64,000 nt of DNA from Moritella sp. JT01 (GCF_001574435.1 NZ_LOCN01000023.1:23276-87275); one strand, 5' to 3'. Shown: positions 20,449 to 32,322, numbered from the stretch's first letter. A program made the numbers and translations. The notes: generated from the letters alone by a model not told the origin.

Positions 20449-21705
20449 TTATGGACGAATTAAGCCATCACCAATCGCAATCCATTTGTACGTTGTTAGT
20501 TCTTCTAAGCCCATAGGCCCACGAGCATGTAATTTTTGTGTTGATACTGCAACTTCGGCACCTAAACCAAACTGACTACCATCCGTAAATCGCGTACTTG
20601 CATTGACGTAAACAGCAGCAGAGTTAACGGCATTCAAAAAACGCGTCGCATTGGTTAAATTATCCGTTAAGATCGCGTCTGAATGCTCTGTCGAATGCTC
20701 ACGGATATGTACAATCGCTTCTTCAACATCATCAACAACTTTAACGCCCAAAATAAGCGCTAGCCATTCTTGATCAAAACAATCTGCTGTTGCTACATGC
20801 ACGTTTTTCGCATTAACGTTTGATAATGCAATATGTGCTTTTGGCTCTGCACGCAATTCCACTGCATTGCGCTCTAAACGCTCAGCTAATAATGGCAAGA
20901 AGCTACTGGCTATGTCTTTGTGCACTAATACCGTATCTAATGCATTACAAGCAGAAGGACGTTGTACCTTGGCATTTTCAATGATCGCAAGCGCATCTTC
21001 AACATTCGCTGACGCATCAACAAATGCATGACAAATACCCATGCCACCCGTAATAACAGGGATCGTACTTTGTTCTTGGCATAAACGGTGTAAACCTGGA
21101 CCTCCACGTGGGATGATCATGTCGACATATTTATCCATTTTCAATAAAGCGGTCACCAAATCACGATTCGGATCGGCAATCACTTGAATTGAATCTTTTG
21201 GTAATTGCGCTTTTTCTAACGCGGTTTGGATCACATTCACTAAAATCAAATTCGAATGAACGGTTTCTTTACCACCGCGTAAGATCGCAGCATTACCTGT
21301 TTTCAAGCTTAGTGCCGCAATATCAATGGTCACATTCGGACGCGCTTCATAAATAACACCTATCACGCCTAATGGAATGCGACGTTTTGATAAACGTAGA
21401 CCGTTTTCAAGTACTTTACCTTCAGACTCTGCGCCAACTGGGTCAGGTAAGGCAATGACACCACGCACGTCAGCAATGATCGCAGCCAGTCTTGCTTCTG
21501 TTAATAATAGACGATCAAGTAACGCATCGGTTAAGCCATTTTGCTTAGCTGCATCAATGTCTTTACTATTGGCAATTAAAATTTCGGCTTGATTATTTTC
21601 TAATTCACACGCGATGCATTCTAATGCGTTATTCTTTTGTGCCGTGGTTAACGTTGCTAATTCATAACTCGCAAGTTTGGCTTTCTTTCCTAATTCTTGT
21701 AACAC
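20449..21705 (-). CDS. proA: Gamma-glutamyl phosphate reductase
   Basis: Second step of proline synthesis, reducing glutamyl-5-phosphate to the semialdehyde with NADPH. The aldehyde-dehydrogenase-like fold is shown by [31 protein letters not shown] and the catalytic cysteine in [40 protein letters not shown] is typical of the family. 418 residues (E. coli 417). It follows proB by 10 bases and forms an operon with it. Confidence 0.97.
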   Translation of the reverse strand: MLQELGKKAKLASYELATLTTAQKNNALECIACELENNQAEILIANSKDIDAAKQNGLTDALLDRLLLTEARLAAIIADVRGVIALPDPVGAESEGKVLENGLRLSKRRIPLGVIGVIYEARPNVTIDIAALSLKTGNAAILRGGKETVHSNLILVNVIQTALEKAQLPKDSIQVIADPNRDLVTALLKMDKYVDMIIPRGGPGLHRLCQEQSTIPVITGGMGICHAFVDASANVEDALAIIENAKVQRPSACNALDTVLVHKDIASSFLPLLAERLERNAVELRAEPKAHIALSNVNAKNVHVATADCFDQEWLALILGVKVVDDVEEAIVHIREHSTEHSDAILTDNLTNATRFLNAVNSAAVYVNASTRFTDGSQFGLGAEVAVSTQKLHARGPMGLEELTTYKWIAIGDGLIRP

Positions 21706-21715
21706 TGTATCTTCC

Positions 21716-22819
21716 TTAAAGTAAAACTAAATCATCGCGATGTATGGCAACAGCACCGTAACCGTAACCTAATATGCTTTCAATATCACACGAATGACAA
21801 CCCGCAATCGCAGTTAACTCATCGCTGGTATAGCGGCAGATCCCACGGCCGAGTAATTTGCCTTGTAATGTTTGCAGCTGAACAACATCGCCACGTTTAA
21901 ATGTTGCTGACACTTCGGTAATGCCTTTCGGTAATAAGCTACTGCCTTTTTGTGTCACCGCACTTACCGCACCATCATCAATGATAATAACTCCCGATGG
22001 CGGAGGTCCGGCAAGAATCCATTGCTTACGACTTTCTAATGGGCTTGTATGCGAAGGAAATAAAGTGCCCACCCGTTTGCCTTCAGCAACACGCAACACC
22101 ACATCTTCAGCAATACCAGCAGCAATAACAACATCAATACCTGATCTGCAAGCAATTTCAGCAGCTTGTAACTTAGTGGCCATACCACCAGTGCCTAAAC
22201 CGCCGACAGTACCGCCTGCTAACTGACGTAATTCATCGTCGATAACATCAACAACTTCAATCAGCTTAGCATCGGGGTTATTACGGGGATCCGCCGTAAA
22301 CAAGCCTTCTTGATCGGTTAACAGCATTAGCGTATCCGCATTCGCTAAAATAGCTGCAAGTGCCGATAAATTATCATTATCACCCACTTTAATTTCCGCT
22401 GTAGCGACCGCATCATTTTCATTAATAATCGGCACAATACGATTATCTAATAATGCCCGCATAGTATCGCGTGCATTTAAAAATCGTTCACGATCATCCA
22501 GATCTGCACGTGTTAGCAGCATCTGGCCGACATTTAAACCGTAGATATTAAACAGGCTTTGCCAAATAAAAATAAGCTGACTTTGACCTACAGCGGCCAA
22601 CATCTGCTTATTTGCCATGGTGGGGGCCAATTCAGGAGCACCTAAATGTTCACGTCCGGCAGCAATTGCTCCTGACGTTACAACAATAATATCATGCCCT
22701 TGTTTGTACAATTTCGCACATTGACGAACCAGCTCAACCATGTGTGCACGATCTATTTTCGCCGTGCCACTGGTTAATACACTGGTTCCTAATTTCACCA
22801 CGATGGTTTTCTTAGCCAT
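21716..22819 (-). CDS. proB: Glutamate 5-kinase
   Basis: First step of proline synthesis, normally feedback-inhibited by proline. The amino acid kinase domain starts [12 protein letters not shown] and contains [24 protein letters not shown] and [15 protein letters not shown]. The last 90 residues are a PUA domain. 367 residues, equal to E. coli ProB. Start ATG at 22819. The operon proB-proA is conserved next to crl and gpt. Confidence 0.97.
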   Translation of the reverse strand: MAKKTIVVKLGTSVLTSGTAKIDRAHMVELVRQCAKLYKQGHDIIVVTSGAIAAGREHLGAPELAPTMANKQMLAAVGQSQLIFIWQSLFNIYGLNVGQMLLTRADLDDRERFLNARDTMRALLDNRIVPIINENDAVATAEIKVGDNDNLSALAAILANADTLMLLTDQEGLFTADPRNNPDAKLIEVVDVIDDELRQLAGGTVGGLGTGGMATKLQAAEIACRSGIDVVIAAGIAEDVVLRVAEGKRVGTLFPSHTSPLESRKQWILAGPPPSGVIIIDDGAVSAVTQKGSSLLPKGITEVSATFKRGDVVQLQTLQGKLLGRGICRYTSDELTAIAGCHSCDIESILGYGYGAVAIHRDDLVLL

Positions 22820-23005
22820 TTAACTCATTCTCGTTACTAACTTAACAAGTATTTTGACCTGAGAACCGAATTTATACAATAGGGAAAGCTTGATAGGCGG
22901 GGAAAGTACAGCGAAATACGGTACTTTTATCAGATCCAACGTGGCATTTATTATCAAACAGAAGGATCCAATGCGATTAGCAACAATAAAGATCGAAACA
23001 ACCAG

Positions 23006-23416
23006 TTAGGCAGCTGACAAAATCAGGGTCTTAGCCAAAATTAACGAAGGTTTTAAACTCAAGGTTAATTGATCGGTTAAACAAACAGATAATTTTTCAT
23101 AGAATTGATTTAGCGACTGAGTAACGTCATGCTGATAAGAGTCAGGTATCGGCGCTGCAATCCACTCACCCAGTTTGTTATAGACACCAAATTGATAATG
23201 ATATTCAAACGTATCACTAACTAACTCCATCTCTAGCCACCATCCATAAAATTCACGAAATTCAGGTTCAATCTCTGCATCAATACAAATGCTAAAACAA
23301 TCAAAATAAAAAGAGGTGGGCTGGCAGTGATGTTCTCTTAAATAAGGACCAAGTGCATTTAAAATACGAATACGTTTACGGAAATAGATCAGATCGGGGT
23401 CATTCAGTATTGGCAT
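23006..23416 (-). CDS. crl: Sigma factor-binding protein Crl
   Basis: Crl helps RpoS (sigma S) bind core RNA polymerase. The 136-residue protein aligns with E. coli Crl (133): LGPYLREHHC against LGPYIREGKC, FYFDCFSICID against FFFDCLAVCVN, and FREFYGWWLEMEL against VREFWGWWMELE. The C-terminal helix differs. Position between proBA and gpt matches the enterobacterial order. Its presence implies an RpoS-based stationary phase response in this organism. Confidence 0.92.
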   Translation of the reverse strand: MPILNDPDLIYFRKRIRILNALGPYLREHHCQPTSFYFDCFSICIDAEIEPEFREFYGWWLEMELVSDTFEYHYQFGVYNKLGEWIAAPIPDSYQHDVTQSLNQFYEKLSVCLTDQLTLSLKPSLILAKTLILSAA

Positions 23417-23642
23417 AATGATTATCTCTTATTTGCTTATCGTGATGAATTAAGAGCGATAAAGGAGTCTCTTTAAATGTCAGGAAGAACTGTTAAGCAT
23501 AGCTAATAATCAATAGCGGTCAAATTATAAAACCAAAATTTAGGTGATTTTAAGAATATAATTCTAATAAATGGCAGCGTCGTGATTTACAACGCTGTTT
23601 AATAACGAGAATACAGACTGACGTATATTCTAGGTAGTTTAA

Positions 23643-24104
23643 TTAATCTTGTTTGCAGATTGGTTCTACAAATTCAATCGCCATATCCCAAGGTAACTCA
23701 ATCCAAGTATCCTGGCTAATAGCAGTAACAAAGTCATCCACTAAATGCTCACCAAGTGGTTTCGCATAAACAGTCACGAATTTAGCTTTAGGGTACATTT
23801 TACGAATTGTTTTCGCTGTTTCACCGCTATCAACTAAATCATCAATGATAATAAAACCTTCACCATCACCTGGTGCAGATTTTAATACTGTCATATCACG
23901 CTGATGATCGTGGTCATAACTTGAAATACATACAGTATCAACATGACGTAAGTCTAATTCACGCGCAAGAATAGCTGAAGGCACTAAACCACCACGACTA
24001 ACCGCAATAATACCTTTCCACTGTGTTGCAGGAAGCAGCTTACGAGCAAGTTTACGCGTATCACGCTGTAAATCATCCCAAGATACTATAAATTTATCAC
24101 TCAT
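23643..24104 (-). CDS. gpt: Xanthine-guanine phosphoribosyltransferase
   Basis: Salvages xanthine and guanine with PRPP at the inner membrane. The PRPP-binding loop is [13 protein letters not shown] near residue 86. The family start [24 protein letters not shown] and the end [13 protein letters not shown] are present. The 153 residues match E. coli Gpt (152). Confidence 0.97.
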   Translation of the reverse strand: MSDKFIVSWDDLQRDTRKLARKLLPATQWKGIIAVSRGGLVPSAILARELDLRHVDTVCISSYDHDHQRDMTVLKSAPGDGEGFIIIDDLVDSGETAKTIRKMYPKAKFVTVYAKPLGEHLVDDFVTAISQDTWIELPWDMAIEFVEPICKQD

Positions 24105-24429
24105 TTAACCAACCTCTATATACACTTAGCGAACGAACTAACGTGTAGCTATATAAAATCATCAACGAAGGGTTTATGTACAAAAAAGCCCTGATTTGTA
24201 CACTCAATTTGCAACCCGTAAAGATACCAGTACTTGACCCGCAGGACAAGTTACCAGCTGAGAATTACCTCTTATTGAGCATGATAAAACGACAACTTGT
24301 TTACGCTATCGCAGAACAACAGATTAACACAGCGCATTAGGAATATTCCTCTTTACTATCTCAATAAACTGGAACATCCTTTGTATCATGCTAAATATAA
24401 TGATTAATTCCAATTAAGGAGCTACCCAA
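24105..24429. promoter_or_regulatory. Divergent gpt/pepD control region
   Basis: 325 bp without a gene. A TATAAT hexamer at 24396-24401, 28 bases before the pepD start, is a likely -10 element, but no good -35 is at the right spacing. An AAGGAG ribosome site at 24416-24421 fixes the pepD GTG start. No dyad or small ORF of note. Confidence 0.4.
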
Positions 24430-25887
24430 GTGGCAAATTTAAGTAATTTAGAACCGCAAATTGTCTGGAATATTTTTGAGCAGATGTGTGCCAACCCGCG
24501 TCCTTCAAAGCATGAAGAAAAAGTATCTGCATGGATCCAACAATTAGCGAAAGATCATAATATTGAGTGTAAAGAAGATAAAGTAGGTAACCTTATCCTA
24601 CGTAAAGCGGCTACCGCAGGTATGGAAGACCGTAAAGGCGTCGTATTACAAGCCCACATGGACATGGTTCCACAAAAAAATTCTGACTCTGAGCATAACT
24701 TTATTACTGACCCTATCGACGCTTATGTTGACGGCGAATGGGTGACAGCCCGTGGTACAACATTAGGCGCTGATAATGGGATTGGTCTAGCAGCAAGTCT
24801 TGCTGTTATCTGTTCAAACGATATTGAACATGGTCCTCTCGAAGTGCTCGTGACGATCGACGAAGAGGCTGGCATGACAGGTGCATTTGGTCTTGAAGCA
24901 GGCTGGTTAGAAGGTGAGATCCTACTAAACACAGATTCAGAAGACGAAGGCGAAGTTTACATGGGTTGTGCTGGCGGCATCGATACAACAGTGTCTTTCC
25001 CTATCGAACGTGAAAACACTCCGACGGATCACCAAACATTTGAAGTATCTATTTCTGGCCTAAGAGGCGGTCACTCAGGTGTTGATATTCACCTTGGTCG
25101 CGGTAACGCCAACAAATTACTGGCTCGTCTTTTAAAAGAAGCGGGACGCGATATGGGGGTTCGCCTTGTTGAGATTAACGGCGGTTCACTACGTAACGCA
25201 ATTCCACGTGAAGCTTTTGCAGTTATTACTGTTGCGCCAGCACAACGAGAAGAGTTTAAAGCGTGTTTAGAATTCTTTGCTAAAACAGTTAAAAAAGAGC
25301 TTACAGCAACAGAACCTAATTTCTCAATCTCACTGTTCCCAGTTCCAAATGAACCAACAGTGATGACTCAAGATTGCCAGACTCGCCTTATTACTGCACT
25401 TAACGGTGTATTCAATGGTGTACTGCGCATGAGTGATGAGATTGAAGGAGTCGTTGAAACATCATCTAACCTTGGTGTAATTCAATCACGCGGTAAAACA
25501 GTACATATTCAATGCTTGATCCGTTCTTTAGCTGACTCTTGCCGTCTTGATGCACAAGAAATGATCGCATCAGTATTTGAACTTGCGGGTGCCGACGTGA
25601 AATTTGACGGTGCTTACCCAGGTTGGAAACCAGATACTAGTTCACCAGTGATGCAGATCATGCGCGACGTATATGAAAAAGAGTTTGGTTCTGTACCAAA
25701 AATCATGGTTATCCATGCAGGTCTAGAATGTGGTTTATTCAAGACTTCATACCCAACGATGGACATGGCGTCATTTGGTCCAACGATCTGTTTCCCACAT
25801 TCTCCAGATGAGAAAGTGAACATAGAAACAGTGGGCATGTTCTGGAAATACCTACTTGCGATCTTAAAAGCGATCCCAGCTAAGTAA
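24430..25887 (+). CDS. pepD: Aminoacyl-histidine dipeptidase (peptidase D)
   Basis: Cytosolic zinc dipeptidase of family M20C, cleaving Xaa-His and other dipeptides. The metal site motifs are VVLQAHMDMVPQ and the TLGADNGIGLAAS loop. The catalytic glutamates are in TIDEEAGMTGAFGL, and LNTDSEDEGEVYMGCAGG follows. The lid/dimer domain contains SGLRGGHSGVDIHLGRGNANK. The 485 residues equal E. coli PepD. GTG start behind AAGGAG. Confidence 0.97.
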   Translation: MANLSNLEPQIVWNIFEQMCANPRPSKHEEKVSAWIQQLAKDHNIECKEDKVGNLILRKAATAGMEDRKGVVLQAHMDMVPQKNSDSEHNFITDPIDAYVDGEWVTARGTTLGADNGIGLAASLAVICSNDIEHGPLEVLVTIDEEAGMTGAFGLEAGWLEGEILLNTDSEDEGEVYMGCAGGIDTTVSFPIERENTPTDHQTFEVSISGLRGGHSGVDIHLGRGNANKLLARLLKEAGRDMGVRLVEINGGSLRNAIPREAFAVITVAPAQREEFKACLEFFAKTVKKELTATEPNFSISLFPVPNEPTVMTQDCQTRLITALNGVFNGVLRMSDEIEGVVETSSNLGVIQSRGKTVHIQCLIRSLADSCRLDAQEMIASVFELAGADVKFDGAYPGWKPDTSSPVMQIMRDVYEKEFGSVPKIMVIHAGLECGLFKTSYPTMDMASFGPTICFPHSPDEKVNIETVGMFWKYLLAILKAIPAK

Positions 25888-25943
25888 GCTAAAACACGCT
25901 ATATCGATTAACTCATTTACTTTGAGTCTTCGAACCGTTATCA

Positions 25944-25973
25944 CAAAGCCAAGTCTCGCACTTGGCTTTTTTG
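25944..25973 (+). terminator. pepD terminator
   Basis: AAGCCAAGT (25946-25954) and ACTTGGCTT (25960-25968) form a 9-bp stem with a CTCGC loop, then TTTT. Confidence 0.9.
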
Positions 25974-26037
25974 TAGCTCACATACTAATATAACTTCAAT
26001 ATCATCTTCTTACAAAGTCCATTAACGGTGTACGCCT

Positions 26038-26478
26038 ATGAATGAGATCCTCGAACTACAGACCAATCAAGTTTCTTTTATCAGTGGCTTAATGGCGGGT
26101 TTTTCTTTATCCATCGCCGCCCAGATCGTACGTAGCCACCGAAAAAGCATCTATAGTACCATCACCCTACTTATGTTTACCCTGACCTCCTTGTTATTTG
26201 TTGTCGCATTGTATATCGACGTGCGTTTAAGTATTGAAGTCGCGACCATTACTGCCTTTTCGGCTCCTGTATTAGAACAAATTAGTCAAGTTCGTGCTAT
26301 CGGCACCACCTCTGCAAGCATTGCACTGTTTCTATTTATTATCGCTATCGGCATGCTGACCTGGCTACAAGGTAAAGTCGCTGGAATATGCGGTACACTG
26401 CTTGCTTTCATTACAATGATGTTAGTGGTCATTGCGAAATACAAAATTGATACAATAGCCCAATTACTTCACAACTAA
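26038..26478 (+). CDS. Small four-helix inner-membrane protein, unknown
   Basis: No family recognised. The 146 residues carry about four hydrophobic helices: roughly 15-31, 41-61, 92-112 and 115-135. A short charged segment, RSHRKS, lies between the first two helices. No signal peptide is cleaved. Neighbours pepD and the next gene do not suggest a role. Single-gene unit between the pepD terminator and the gene at 26611. Confidence 0.65.
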   Translation: MNEILELQTNQVSFISGLMAGFSLSIAAQIVRSHRKSIYSTITLLMFTLTSLLFVVALYIDVRLSIEVATITAFSAPVLEQISQVRAIGTTSASIALFLFIIAIGMLTWLQGKVAGICGTLLAFITMMLVVIAKYKIDTIAQLLHN

Positions 26479-26610
26479 TGTGTACTTCACAAGTAATTGA
26501 TACTACATATAACCGTTACTGCATGTATACCGATTGAGGGATGACGCAGCTAGGCAATATTTGCTACAATTTAGTTATGTAATCGATCCTATTGAAAGAA
26601 TAAGCGAGTG

Positions 26611-27015
26611 ATGATGAAAAAAATACCCATTTTAATAATCAGCCTAGCAAGTTGCTTTTCGACATTCGCAGTTCAAGCAAATAGCGCAGGTGACGCATGG
26701 GATGCCTCTAAAGAAGCCATGGGAGAAGCATGGGATAAAACCAGAGAAGCAACCAATAAAGCAATGGAAGCCGCGAAAAGTAAAACGGAAGAGCTATTAG
26801 AGAATAGTGCGGATAACAGCGATGAGTGGTTCGAATCCTTAAAACAAGGTGCAGAGTCAGGCTGGGATAAAACCAAGCAAAAAATAGAAGAGTTGCAAAA
26901 AGAATTAGATGAAGCCAAAAAATCAGCATCAAAAGAAGACGAAGAAAAAGAGACACAATCAACACCAGAAGCAGCGCCGGTTGATAACGCAACGCCTGAA
27001 TGGCAAAAAGCTTAG
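26611..27015 (+). CDS. Exported alpha-helical, highly charged small protein
   Basis: A clear signal peptide (residues 2-23, ending VQANSA) is followed by an Ala/Lys/Glu-rich helical region with repeated W-D-K/A-x-x-E/K patterns: DAWDASKEAMGEAWDKTREATNKAMEAAKSK, then GWDKTKQKIEELQKELDEAKK. It ends in a Pro/Ala/Glu-rich tail. This resembles stress-type amphipathic-helix repeat proteins, but I cannot name a family. Start at ATG 26611 or 26614; a GTG at 26608 is also open. Probably periplasmic. Confidence 0.65.
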   Translation: MMKKIPILIISLASCFSTFAVQANSAGDAWDASKEAMGEAWDKTREATNKAMEAAKSKTEELLENSADNSDEWFESLKQGAESGWDKTKQKIEELQKELDEAKKSASKEDEEKETQSTPEAAPVDNATPEWQKA

Positions 27016-27037
27016 TTCAAATGAATCAGAACTAAGC
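27009..27037 (+). terminator. Hairpin over the stop codon of the 26611 gene
   Basis: GCTTAGTTC (27010-27018) and GAACTAAGC (27029-27037) form a 9-bp stem that includes the TAG stop. No T run follows, so it could act as a weak terminator between converging genes. Confidence 0.45.
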
Positions 27038-27075
27038 CTCATTAACAACCAAGCGATATCAGTGGTAGCTTGAAC

Positions 27076-27837
27076 TTAAATTCCGCTGCCAGCCACTTCA
27101 TCATTTTCTTCATGTAGACCACACTCACGCTTCAAACCAAAGAAGCGTGTTTCTTCTTCCGTCATCCCAGGTCGCAGTGGTTGTGACGTATGCACATCAC
27201 CGACCGAAACATAATTCTGTTCCCACAACGGATGATAATTCAACCCGTTATTTTTCAGATAATAATGAATTTCTTTATTGGTCCAATCAATAATAGGCAA
27301 AAATTTAAAACAGCCATTTTGAATAGACAATACCGGTAATGCTTCACGACTTGATGACTGACTACGACGTAATCCAGAAAACCACACTTGTGCACCTAAC
27401 TCTTTAAGTGCGCGCTTCATTGGTTCTACTTTATTAAGCACGTTATATTGCGTGATCCCTTCAACACCCTGTTCCCATAACTTACCATAACGCGACTCCT
27501 GCCAAGCAGGTGATTGTGGCGCAGTATATATTTGTAAATTAAGGCTTAGCTGTTGAGTTAACTCATCAATAAACTGATAGGTCTCAGGAAATAAATACCC
27601 TGTATCGGTTAAAATAACCGGAATATCAGACTTAAACTGCGTTAATAAATGTAAACACACGGCCGCTTGAATGCCGAAGCTCGATGACAATACTAATTTG
27701 TCACCCAACTCAGTGACAGCCCAATCGACACGTTGTTCTGCGGTCATCTCCTCTAGCTGAGCATTAACCACAGCCAAAGCTGATTTCTGGCTCGCCTTAT
27801 CTAACGTTAATAATTCATCTAGGTTCAATTTAGCCAT
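27076..27837 (-). CDS. cysH: Phosphoadenylylsulfate (PAPS) reductase
   Basis: Reduces PAPS to sulfite with thioredoxin. The PP-loop region reads [20 protein letters not shown], the substrate loop is [16 protein letters not shown], and the catalytic cysteine is in the terminal ECGLHEE. The extra cysteine pairs of APS reductases are absent, which supports PAPS specificity. 253 residues. The start overlaps the cysI end by eight bases; last gene of cysJIH. Confidence 0.96.
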   Translation of the reverse strand: MAKLNLDELLTLDKASQKSALAVVNAQLEEMTAEQRVDWAVTELGDKLVLSSSFGIQAAVCLHLLTQFKSDIPVILTDTGYLFPETYQFIDELTQQLSLNLQIYTAPQSPAWQESRYGKLWEQGVEGITQYNVLNKVEPMKRALKELGAQVWFSGLRRSQSSSREALPVLSIQNGCFKFLPIIDWTNKEIHYYLKNNGLNYHPLWEQNYVSVGDVHTSQPLRPGMTEEETRFFGLKRECGLHEENDEVAGSGI

Positions 27838-29518
27838 GGAAATCTCTCGACGCTATAATCACAGGTTTAATCACTTCACTACGTATCACGAAATCACCAA
27901 AACGTTCGTCTGGTAATGCATTAGTTGCCCATTCAGCAATTAATTCATCAAGGATCGTTAAGATCTCAGTTTCACCAATATTCTCGCGGTACATCTTGTT
28001 TAAACGCATACCGTTATTCTTCGCGCCCAAATACATATTGTATTTGCCAGGCCCTTTACCAACAAAGCCAACTTCCGCTAAGAATGGACGACCACAACCA
28101 TTGGGACAACCCGTCATACGCATCACAAAGTGTTCGTCAGGAATACCGTGTTTTGTTAGCAAGCCCTCAACTTTAGTCACCAATGACGGTAAATAACGCT
28201 CTGCTTCAGCCATCGCTAACGCACATGTCGGCAGTGCAACACAGGCCATTGAGTTCAAGCGTTGCTGACTTAATTCGTCAGAGTACAGACCATATAAACG
28301 TGCGAGACGTTCGATTTGTTCTTTATCTTGCTCTGCTACACCGGCAATGATTAAGTTTTGGTTGGCTGTCATTCTAAAATCACCTTGGTGGATCTTAGCA
28401 ATTTCAACTAACCCGGTCTTAATCGGATGTGTTTCGGTATCAACAATACGGCCATTTTCAATAAATAGGGTTAAATGCCATTTATTATCAACGCCTTTGA
28501 TCCAACCAAAGCGATCACCACGAGTGGTAAATTCAATTGTTTTTGGTACTTCAAACTTAATACCTGAGCGTAATTCTACTTCTGCGCGGAATTTATCCAC
28601 ACCGTTATCTTCAAGTGTATATTTCAAACGAGCACGTTTACGATCAGTACGGCAACCCCAATCACGTTGTACTGTTAATACCGCTTTCGCGATTTCAACT
28701 GCATCTTCAGGTTTTACAAAACCAAAATCATCGGCTAAACGCGGGAAAGTATTCACATCACCGTGCGTTGTCCCCATACCGCCACCAACTAATACATTGA
28801 AACCAACTAGCTTACCGTTATCACCAATCGCAACAAAGTTTAAATCATTAGCGTGAATATCCACGTCATTGTGTGGCGGGATAGCCACTGCAATCTTAAA
28901 TTTACGCGGTAAGTAAGTGGGTCCATACATAGGCTCAACTTCATTACTATGCACTTTTTCACCGTCTAACCAGAGTTCTGCATAGGCATTGGTGTTTGGT
29001 AATAAGTCATCACTTAAACGAATTGCCCATGCATAAGCTTCTTGGTGTAATGCTGACTCCACGGGATTCGGCGTACACATTACATTACGGTTCACATCAC
29101 CACAGGCAGCAATCGAATCCAAGTTCACCGAGCCTAATGCTTGGATCAATGGCTTCACTTGCGGCTTTAAAATACCATGGTACTGAAACGTTTGACGCGT
29201 CGTTAAACGGATACTGCCATAGATAGTTAAGTCACTAGCAATACGATCTATCTCTAACCATTGCTTAGGGCTACAAATACCTCCAGGTACACGCGCTCGT
29301 AACATAAAGCTATGACGAGGTTCTAACTTTTGTTTCTGACGTTCGGCACGAATATCACGATCATCTTGCTGATAAAAACCGTGGAACTTAGTTAATTGCA
29401 TATCATCATCTGACAGTCCGCCAGTGATTTGATCCGCTAAGCCTTCAGCAATGGTGCCGCGTAAAAAATTACTTTCTGTTTTAATGCGTTCGTTAACCGC
29501 TAATTTCTTGTCGCTCAT
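27830..29518 (-). CDS. cysI: Sulfite reductase hemoprotein beta subunit
   Basis: Reduces sulfite to sulfide with six electrons. Siroheme and 4Fe-4S ligation cysteines are in [19 protein letters not shown] and [20 protein letters not shown]. The N-terminal [17 protein letters not shown] and [12 protein letters not shown] are typical. 562 residues (E. coli 570). Its ATG overlaps the cysJ stop by one base, indicating coupled synthesis of the two subunits. Confidence 0.97.
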   Translation of the reverse strand: MSDKKLAVNERIKTESNFLRGTIAEGLADQITGGLSDDDMQLTKFHGFYQQDDRDIRAERQKQKLEPRHSFMLRARVPGGICSPKQWLEIDRIASDLTIYGSIRLTTRQTFQYHGILKPQVKPLIQALGSVNLDSIAACGDVNRNVMCTPNPVESALHQEAYAWAIRLSDDLLPNTNAYAELWLDGEKVHSNEVEPMYGPTYLPRKFKIAVAIPPHNDVDIHANDLNFVAIGDNGKLVGFNVLVGGGMGTTHGDVNTFPRLADDFGFVKPEDAVEIAKAVLTVQRDWGCRTDRKRARLKYTLEDNGVDKFRAEVELRSGIKFEVPKTIEFTTRGDRFGWIKGVDNKWHLTLFIENGRIVDTETHPIKTGLVEIAKIHQGDFRMTANQNLIIAGVAEQDKEQIERLARLYGLYSDELSQQRLNSMACVALPTCALAMAEAERYLPSLVTKVEGLLTKHGIPDEHFVMRMTGCPNGCGRPFLAEVGFVGKGPGKYNMYLGAKNNGMRLNKMYRENIGETEILTILDELIAEWATNALPDERFGDFVIRSEVIKPVIIASRDFHG

Positions 29519-31305
29519 CAGTAAACATCCCTCTGATAACGTTTATTTCGACGTAGTTCAGCGACATACTCTTCTGCTTCACTACGCGCTAATTTACCGT
29601 GTTCTGCTACAATCTCGATCAATGCTTCATTCACATCTTTCGCCATTCTATCGCCATCACCACAAACATAAATATGTGCGCCTTGCTCTAACCAGGCATA
29701 CAACTCTGCGGCATTTTCACGTAAACGGTCTTGCACATAAATTTTCTCAGCTTGGTCGCGTGAGAACGCCACATCCATCTTAGTCAATAGACCCGATTTC
29801 AAGTAGTCCTGCCATTCAGTTTGATATAGGAAGTCATCAGTAAAATGTTGGTTACCAAAGAATAACCAGTTATTTCCTGCAGCTTCACGTACGTCACGTT
29901 CTTGTACAAAAGCACGAAATGGCGCAATCCCGGTACCTGGACCAATCATGATCACAGGTGTGTCATCATTGCTTGGTAAACGGAAGTTATCATTGTGTTC
30001 AACAAAGACTTCAACCTCGGCACCTTCTTCAAGACGCTGAAGGAAACCAGAAGCACCACCAATGCGTTGCTCACCACTTTGCTGATAATCAACCACAGCA
30101 ACGGTTAAATGTACTTCACCTTCCGCTTCATTAGGACTTGAAGCAATTGAATAAAGGCGTGGGGTCAACTTGCGTAAACCACTAATGAGTTGCTCTGCTG
30201 TTAATTTTGCTTTCTTTTCATCAATCACATCTAAGATTTGACGACCATAACAATAGTGGCGTAATGCTGTTTTATCATCGAGTAATTTAGCTAATTTTTT
30301 CGAACCCGATATTTCAGCATAAGCCTGAATGAAACTTGGATAACTCTGGGTCAATTCGAAACGATTAATCAGTGCATCACGTAAACTTTCTGTTTCATTA
30401 GCCACAGTAACGGTTTGTGTACCATCTAATTCCAATTGGTCTAGAATAGCGTCAACAAGAATTGGGTCATTCTTAAACCAGATCCCTAATGCATCACCCG
30501 CTTGGTAATTAATGCCAGAATCTTCTAATGCAATTTCAACGTGACGAATATCTTTATCAGAGAAACGGCCCGTGATCTTTTGATTCACTAATAATTCGGT
30601 TTTAAATGGCTTCTTTTTAGAATACGTATTCGCGACATGATTCGTCGCCAACGCTGCAATAGGAGTGGTCGCTTCCTTAAGCGTTGCTTTAACAGCAATA
30701 AGCGCCAATTCGCTCCATGTTGCAACTGCATCATCATAATCAACATCGCAGTCTGCACGAGCAACGACAGCTTCAGCACCAAGGGCTGCTAAGCGTTCAT
30801 CAAACTCTAATCCTGTTTGGCAATAAAATTCGTAACTTGAATCACCTAATGCACAAACGCTATATTTAAGTTCAGGTACTTTAGGCGCTTTTTTAGAGGC
30901 CAAGAACTCATGAAAGGTAACAGCATCATCGGGGGCTTCGCCTTCACCATTGGTACTTGCAACAATCAGTAAGTGTGATTCTGTTTTCAATTCTTTGGCT
31001 TTATAATCCGCCATATTCACAAGTCGGGCTGCAATGCCTTGTGCTTGTGCTTGTTCATAAAGTTCTTCCGCTACACCTTTGGCATTACCGGTTTGTGAAC
31101 CAAATAAAATAGTCACACGTTGAGCAGGTTGAGATACCGCTCCTTGCGCCTGTACTTGACCTCCAGATGCTTGACTTATCCCTGCCAAATACCCACTGAC
31201 CCACGCGGTTTGCGTCGGTGACAAATCATTAAGTGCTAATTGCAATTGCGATAACTGCAGTTCACTCAATGGACTCGTCAATGATGATAGTTCCTTTAAT
31301 AGCAT
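29518..31305 (-). CDS. cysJ: Sulfite reductase flavoprotein alpha subunit
   Basis: Supplies NADPH electrons to CysI. The flavodoxin domain begins [23 protein letters not shown] (residue 68 on) with [12 protein letters not shown]. The FAD domain contains [21 protein letters not shown], and the NADPH domain has [18 protein letters not shown] and ending residues [10 protein letters not shown]. 595 residues (E. coli 599). First gene of cysJIH. The 5' region (31306-31548) is shared with the divergent crotonase gene; ATTCC and GGAAAT flank TTTTGTTATATA at about 31387-31409, which might be part of a CysB site. Confidence 0.97.
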   Translation of the reverse strand: MLLKELSSLTSPLSELQLSQLQLALNDLSPTQTAWVSGYLAGISQASGGQVQAQGAVSQPAQRVTILFGSQTGNAKGVAEELYEQAQAQGIAARLVNMADYKAKELKTESHLLIVASTNGEGEAPDDAVTFHEFLASKKAPKVPELKYSVCALGDSSYEFYCQTGLEFDERLAALGAEAVVARADCDVDYDDAVATWSELALIAVKATLKEATTPIAALATNHVANTYSKKKPFKTELLVNQKITGRFSDKDIRHVEIALEDSGINYQAGDALGIWFKNDPILVDAILDQLELDGTQTVTVANETESLRDALINRFELTQSYPSFIQAYAEISGSKKLAKLLDDKTALRHYCYGRQILDVIDEKKAKLTAEQLISGLRKLTPRLYSIASSPNEAEGEVHLTVAVVDYQQSGEQRIGGASGFLQRLEEGAEVEVFVEHNDNFRLPSNDDTPVIMIGPGTGIAPFRAFVQERDVREAAGNNWLFFGNQHFTDDFLYQTEWQDYLKSGLLTKMDVAFSRDQAEKIYVQDRLRENAAELYAWLEQGAHIYVCGDGDRMAKDVNEALIEIVAEHGKLARSEAEEYVAELRRNKRYQRDVY

Positions 31306-31548
31306 ATTACGGCTTCCACTGTGCTGAATTAATTAAAGGTTAACGACTGTTAAGGATAACCACAAAGAATAAATAATGATTTTTTATTCCATTTTGTTAT
31401 ATAGGAAATGCTTTGTTTGTGTATGTATAACAAATAAGCCACAAGTATTATTAACACTTTACCTACCTAGGGTTAACATTAACATTTCAATTAAACTGGT
31501 TTACATGGCAAAATAGTGGTTTATAAACACCATTATCAGGATAATAAA

Positions 31549-32322
31549 ATGGCAACTTATTTACTAACACAGTTAAATGAACAAGGCGTATTAACCTTAA
31601 CCCTTAATCGATTAGATAAGCTCAATGCATTTAATGGTGCATTTTATACTGAGCTAACCGAGGCTTTTAACCAGGCAGATACCAACCCAGCAGTGCGCGT
31701 AGTGATTCTTAGAGGCTCTGAAAATTGTTTCTGTGCGGGTAATGATATGGCCGACTTCATGAACGGCATGGACTTTTCTAAAGACCAACCATTAGTGCAA
31801 TATATGCTCGCCTTATTACACTTCTCCAAACCAGTGATTGCAGCAGCAGCGGGCCCTGCGGTTGGTATTGGTACGACAATGTTAATGCACTGTGATCTGG
31901 TTTACCTTGCCGATAATACTGTACTTCGCTTACCATTTACAGATCTTGCAGCTGTGCCTGAATATGCCGCAAGCCTGATATTACCCCGAATGGCGGGTCA
32001 TCAGCGAGCATCTGAAATGATGTTGCTTGCCGACAAATTTGATGCACAAACAGCATTAGAAATTGGTCTAGCAAATAAAGTACTGCCTGCTGATGAATTA
32101 TTTGCAATGGCAGAAAAAAGTGCATTGAAACTTGCAGCGAAAGCGCCGGCGTCATTACGTAACACCAAAAAATTAATGAAAGCTGAACTGATTAGCCAAA
32201 TAGAAAAAGTGATCCATATTGAGCTAGCGCATTTCTCGACAGCGCTTGAAAGCGAAGAATCAAAAGAAGCGGTGAGCGCATTTATGCAAAAACGTAAACC
32301 GGATTTCTCACGATTCAATTAA
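31549..32322 (+). CDS. Crotonase-family enoyl-CoA isomerase/hydratase
   Basis: Crotonase fold with the CoA oxyanion-hole segments CFCAGNDMADF and AAAGPAVGIGTTMLMHCDLVY. The first hydratase glutamate (the E of GGCEL) is replaced by Thr, and the second position by Phe (LPFTDL). A glutamate is present in AAVPEYAASLILPRM, the position used by delta3,delta2-enoyl-CoA isomerases of the ECI2 type. An isomerase role in unsaturated fatty acid breakdown is therefore more likely than hydration. Start at 31549 behind TCAGGA; an upstream frame from 31516 is open. 257 residues. Confidence 0.85.
   Translation: MATYLLTQLNEQGVLTLTLNRLDKLNAFNGAFYTELTEAFNQADTNPAVRVVILRGSENCFCAGNDMADFMNGMDFSKDQPLVQYMLALLHFSKPVIAAAAGPAVGIGTTMLMHCDLVYLADNTVLRLPFTDLAAVPEYAASLILPRMAGHQRASEMMLLADKFDAQTALEIGLANKVLPADELFAMAEKSALKLAAKAPASLRNTKKLMKAELISQIEKVIHIELAHFSTALESEESKEAVSAFMQKRKPDFSRFN

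Noticed and set aside
28347..28856. A 169-codon plus-strand frame inside cysI
   Set aside because: It is antisense to a well-conserved enzyme, has no recognisable domain, and shows the composition expected of a shadow frame.
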